Source of the DNA: Eutreptiella sp. 'Long Island Sound 2002'
Taxonomy: Eukaryota > Euglenozoa > Euglenophyceae > Eutreptiales > Eutreptiaceae
Direction: 5' to 3'
Length of the DNA: 64,000 nt
NCBI GenBank assembly: GCA_964036045.1
Contig: OZ038378.1
Coordinates: 182,554,944 to 182,618,943, forward strand
The position numbers and the translations under genes were made by a program. Shown piece after piece: positions 60,149 through 64,000 of the stretch; position 1 is the first letter of the stretch, and every line of letters starts with the position of its first letter. The notes under the pieces were generated by a model, which saw only the letters and a list, made by a program, of their open reading frames with translations, did not search any database and was not told where the DNA came from.

Positions 60149-61055
60149 TGAAGAGGTTGGGGGGAGGGCAGCCTCCAAGCTTCCCTTGGCATGCACGACC
60201 CCAATCCCATAAATCCAAGACTTCCTCTTGAAATTCTTACTGATCTTCCATCAGTCTGGGTTTCTCCAAAGAATTCTGCGATCCTTGCCTCGGCCATGAC
60301 ACAATCTGGCGTCCTAGCCAAAGAGATGATGGTATATGTAGACAATATAAACATGTAGACAAGTAATATGTATATGTAACACTTCTATACTATAAAATAG
60401 GTTAGGAAAGAGGACGAAATGAAGGCGGCGGCATCGCCGCCATCAGAAAATCTGACGGCTACGAGTCGCCATCAGGATCTCCACTGAGATCCTGCCCAAA
60501 CTGGGCCAAACCGTGGTTTTTGGGCGAAAAACAGTGAAATATAGTGATTTTTGAGTCAAAAACACTCATTTCGCGTGTCTCCCCCCAACGCGTCGCGTAG
60601 CCGACACGACGCGTTTCTGTCCCAATTCAAACTATATATGATGAGGGCCACTGTTGGGCCACACCATGGGCGCCTGGCTGATTCCTGGGATCGCCTCAGA
60701 ATTTTTTAAAAAAATCGTCAACGTGACTGACTTCGCAAAAATTGACCTTCGCGGAACGCCGCGAATAGGGTCACGTTATATTCCTATATTTCTAAAAACA
60801 ATAAATCAATAATAAAATTGATTAAAATCTTCAGAAATCGTGAAATAAAACTTCGATCTGGGGCTGCATCGCGCAGGCGACGAACGTCGTCGCCAGCCCA
60901 AAAACGACGAAAAATGACGATTTCTGGGGTATTTTACAGAAATTCCACAGAAATCGGGATGCCATAAGGCTGGGAATCAGCCCAGGAAAATTCCTGATGA
61001 GAAGAGCGCCACAAGCTGGGCAGCGGGTATGGCTGAGGCACCCCATACCGCTTCA
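60149..61055 (-). repeat. R2 LTR b
   Basis: 907 bp middle LTR of the chain. Confidence 0.82.
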
Positions 61056-61887
61056 CCCTCCTCCTTAGAAGCCTTGCCTATATCCAAAGGAAGGCAAGGC
61101 CAAGGAGGCGCTCTGACCCCTGCACTGCCCTGGTTTCAAAGCTGATTCAGCAGGACAGTGGGGGGGGGGCTTCGTAAGTAATTTACATGCGACATACATG
61201 TAGGTCTTTTTTTTTTTTTTGTTATATTCATAGAGCAATTGCCCCCCAGGCGACCACACTGGTCCCTGGCACTCCCTTTAGCCTCTGGTGACCAAACCAG
61301 GGGCGCTGCAGGTCCTTCCGACCTGACTGATGGCGCTTCGGCGCACATATTGGCCCTTTTTCTCCATGGGCATGGAAACATAATAATTCAATAAATTCAG
61401 ATGCGGAGAAAAAATTATTTAGGGTCAAACCCAAGGCAACGAATTCCTCGTGCCTGAATTTAGGGTCATTTCCTACCCAAGGCGACGAATTCCTCGTGCC
61501 TGTTTAGGGTTGATTTCCAACCCAAGGCGGCGAATTAACGCGCCTGATTTGGGGTATTTAGGGTCATTTCCTATTCAAGGCGCCCCGAGCCTGTTTAGGG
61601 TTGGTTGCCAACCCAAGGCGACGAATTAACGCGCCTGCTTGTGGCGGTTCGCAGATGGCGTCGTCGTCGCTGTGGTCCTCGCCCAGAGGACTTTATAGAC
61701 TTGGGGGCTCCAAAGGGTCTTCTACCCGTCGTAGGAGTCAAGGAGCTCCTCCTCCATCACGTTGATGCCCTGGACCTTAGCTCCTGCAGATGTCGACGTC
61801 GTCGACAATTATCCTGCAGTCTGGGCGTCGTCGCCGTCCGCAGGCCGTCACACCGCCTTGGTGGCCTTGGCGTCGGCAGAATTCTTT
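61056..61887 (-). other. R2 internal region 2
   Basis: 832 bp, very similar to 59315-60148. No gene. Confidence 0.7.
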
Positions 61888-62797
61888 TGAAGAGGTTGGG
61901 GGGAGGGCAGCCTCCAAGCTTCCCTTGGCATGCACGACCCCAATCCCATAAATGCAAGACTTCCTCTTGAAATTCTTACTGATCTTCCATCAGTCTGGGT
62001 TTCTCCAAAGAATTCTGTGATCCTTGCCTCGGCCATGACACAATCTGGCGTCCTAGGCAAAGAGATGATGGTATATGTAGACAATATAAACATGTAGACA
62101 AGTAATATGTATATGTAACACTTCTATACTATAAAATAGCTTAGGAAAGAGGACGAAATGAAGGCGGCGGCATCGCCGCCATCAGAAAATGTGACGGCTA
62201 CGAGTCGTCGCCATCAGGATCTCCACTGAGATCCTGCCCAAACTGGGCCAAACCGTGGTTTTTGGGCGAAAAACAGTGAAATATAGTGATTTTTGAGTCA
62301 AAAACACTCATTTCGCGTGTCTCCCCCCAACGCGTCGCGTAGCCGACACGACGCATTTCTGTCCCAATTCAAACTATATATGATGAGGGCCACTGTTGGG
62401 CCTCACCATGGGCGCCTGGCTGATTCCTGGGATCGCCTCAGAATTTTTTAAAAAAATAGTGAACGTGACTGACTTCGCAAAAATTGACCTTCGCGGAACG
62501 CCGCGAAAAGGGTCACGTTATATTCCTATATTTCTAAAAACGATAAATCAATAATGAAATTGATTAGAATCTTCAGAAATCGTGAAATAAAACTTCGATC
62601 TGGGGCTGCGTCGCGCAGGCGACGAACGTCGTCGCCAGCCCAAAAATGACGAAAAATGACGATTTCTGGGGTATTTTACAGAAATTCCACAGAAATCGGG
62701 ATGCCATAAGGCTGGGAATCAGCCCAGGAAAATTCCTGATGAGAAGAGCGCCACAGGCTGGGCAGCGGGTATGGGTGAGGCACCCCATACCGCTTCA
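61888..62797 (-). repeat. R2 LTR c
   Basis: 910 bp, ending CCGCTTCA at 62797 and followed by GCAG. Confidence 0.82.
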
Positions 62798-62801
62798 GCA
62801 G
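62798..62801 (+). repeat. Possible target-site duplication of the E/R block, right copy
   Basis: GCAG, paired with 55964-55967. Confidence 0.5.
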
Positions 62802-62874
62802 GACCTTTGAAATTGTTGAATGAATGTTCAAAGCATCATTCAGTCAAGTAGGGCCACAAATAGATGCATTAGCA

Positions 62875-64000
62875 AAAAGTAAGAAAAAGTCACTGCCTTG
62901 TCTTTCTTGGAGGGCTTGAACCAGGCCAAGCCACCTTTAAAACCCTATTGTTCATGCTAAGACTAACTTAAGTATCTTTATCACTCTTCTGAAGCTTAAA
63001 GTACACTTTCTCAAAGTAACTAGGGTTGTAACCCTAGCCCCCCATGAAGTTCACCCCTACCACTCAACTGAGCGGAGGTATCTTCCTTCATGGAGGATAT
63101 ACCGAAACAAAATAGGCATTTCATGCTTTAGGGCTTGGAGGTCAAGCCTAGTTGGCTCCCAACCGAAGACCCCTATACTCAATTGTTCCTACCACTTAAT
63201 GTGGTTCTACGTTTTAACTGTTTCTGAATTCAGTTGCTTGGCCAAGTCATATTCTGTGTCTGGCCTACCTCCTATGGCCCACATTCCTAACCAGCACCAT
63301 TTCACCCAAAAGAGTGCACATCAAGTGCTTGTTGCTATCTTGGAGGCTAGAGTCTGGCCAGTTTTCATATAAAATCTTTTGTATTATCCATTTGTGATTG
63401 AAGTTTTGTGTTTATACCTGCTTTGTCTATCTGCAGCCCTTCTGTGTTACACTGGATTTCAAACTATTCATTGATTCGATCCACATCCTGTTCTTGCTCT
63501 ACTTGCTCCTTTGGTTTTGGGATTTCACCATCAAAAAACCTGCAGGATTTCATCAAAATCTATAGGGCACTAATCAAGGACATCTTTCCGGTAGCAGAGG
63601 CAAACCCTGAGAACCTTTCGAACCAACTCTGAGCAGAAGCACAAGAAAAGCACACTGAAAAGCACATTGAACATGTCCACTCAACTGTCCTCCCGAACCT
63701 GGCCGATCAGAAGTGTACAAGTGCAACATGGCAGTGTAGCCCACCCAATGAGTGAACCGCCACTCAGAGCAGCATCTGGGTCTCAGGAAGATCCAGAACA
63801 CAGAAGGGCGGAACTAAATCCGCCCAGAAGAATCCCATTAACCATGGAAACCTTAGCGGCCCATGGTGAAGACAGCCTGCAAAGGCTCCGCAGGCGTGTC
63901 GAAGCTTCCATCGCCCGGTCGGCTTGTCCGGCCTCGTCTTCTACCGTACTTGGAGTTGGTCCTGAAGAACAAGAGGACCTACGAGGGAGGATGGACGAGT
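62875..64000 (+). mobile_element. Element D: second copy of family C, 5' part
   Basis: From ~62875 the + strand matches the element C leader (reverse strand 53530-54330) and then the start of its gag. D runs off the window at 64000. C and D point away from each other (5' ends facing), so their leaders form a long inverted repeat ~8.5 kb apart. The 73 bases between the E/R block and D (62802-62874) match nothing else here. Confidence 0.8.
63673..64000 (+). CDS. gag: Element D Gag N-terminus (partial)
   Basis: ATG 63673 begins MSTQLSSRTWPIRSVQ as in element C. The frame is open through the window end (109 codons). It aligns with C over the whole stretch with substitutions and small indels: SEPPLRAASGSQEDPEHRRA, LQRLRRRVEASIARSACPAS, then a Glu-rich part. 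Conservation of the reading frame between two diverged copies supports a real Gag protein. No known domain is visible in this part. Confidence 0.75.
   Translation, partial: MSTQLSSRTWPIRSVQVQHGSVAHPMSEPPLRAASGSQEDPEHRRAELNPPRRIPLTMETLAAHGEDSLQRLRRRVEASIARSACPASSSTVLGVGPEEQEDLRGRMDE

Larger units (their letters stand above)
58405..62797 (-). mobile_element. R-family tandem element R2: LTR-int-LTR-int-LTR
   Basis: Three ~0.91 kb LTRs (58405-59314, 60149-61055, 61888-62797) alternate with two ~0.83 kb coding-free centres (59315-60148, 61056-61887). The units match R1 in order and content with many substitutions, so they form a separate subfamily. The reverse-strand polypurine tract AAGGAGGGGGG adjoins the LTR at 59315 (AAGGAGGAGGG at 61056). 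A chain of this kind usually arises by recombination between LTRs. The left end abuts element E directly. Confidence 0.82.

Overview
This 64 kb window is repeat-rich nuclear DNA from a eukaryote. I recognise no host gene, tRNA or rRNA in it. Almost everything is retrotransposon, retrotransposon debris or satellite. The primer-binding sites match an initiator tRNA-Met whose acceptor end reads CCTCTGCTACCA, which differs from the land-plant form (GCTCTGATACCA). That and the element types suggest an alga or other protist with a large genome, but I cannot name the organism.

Layout. (1) 1-3486: 3' end of a chromodomain Ty3/gypsy element (family A, copy A1, + strand) with its 2.36 kb LTR. (2) 3487-28510: one minus-strand LINE broken apart by insertions. 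Its 5' end is a 5.9 kb array of ~210 bp monomers (22640-28510). Its proline-rich ORF1, endonuclease and the start of its reverse transcriptase follow towards lower coordinates. Nested in it are A1, a complete 10.8 kb gypsy element B (4573-15337, duplicated target AGGCG) and a small coding-free LTR element R1 (19509-22182, duplicated target GGAT). Removing each insertion with one target copy rejoins the LINE reading frame. (3) 28511-29529 and 42754-45590: degenerate 0.4-0.5 kb tandem repeats plus an 11 bp minisatellite, split by a complete but frame-broken family A element (A2, 29530-42753, - strand, target TCAT). (4) 46571-54335: a third gypsy-like family, C (- strand), without recognisable LTRs. 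(5) 55968-62797: two coding-free LTR families, E and R, fused end to end and flanked as one block by a 4 bp repeat, GCAG. (6) 62875-64000: the 5' end of a second family C copy (D, + strand), running off the window.

How the parts work together. A, B and C each encode Gag, protease, RT, RNase H, integrase and a chromodomain. All three also carry, between protease and RT, a domain resembling the Dam-like N6-adenine methyltransferase module known from DIRS-type elements; B and C keep its NPPF motif. Element B is the most intact: Gag and Pol share one frame separated by a single TAG, followed by a sequence able to form a pseudoknot, which suggests stop-codon readthrough. R and E have no coding capacity but share TGAAGC LTR ends and apparent 4 bp target duplications with family A, so family A may mobilise them.
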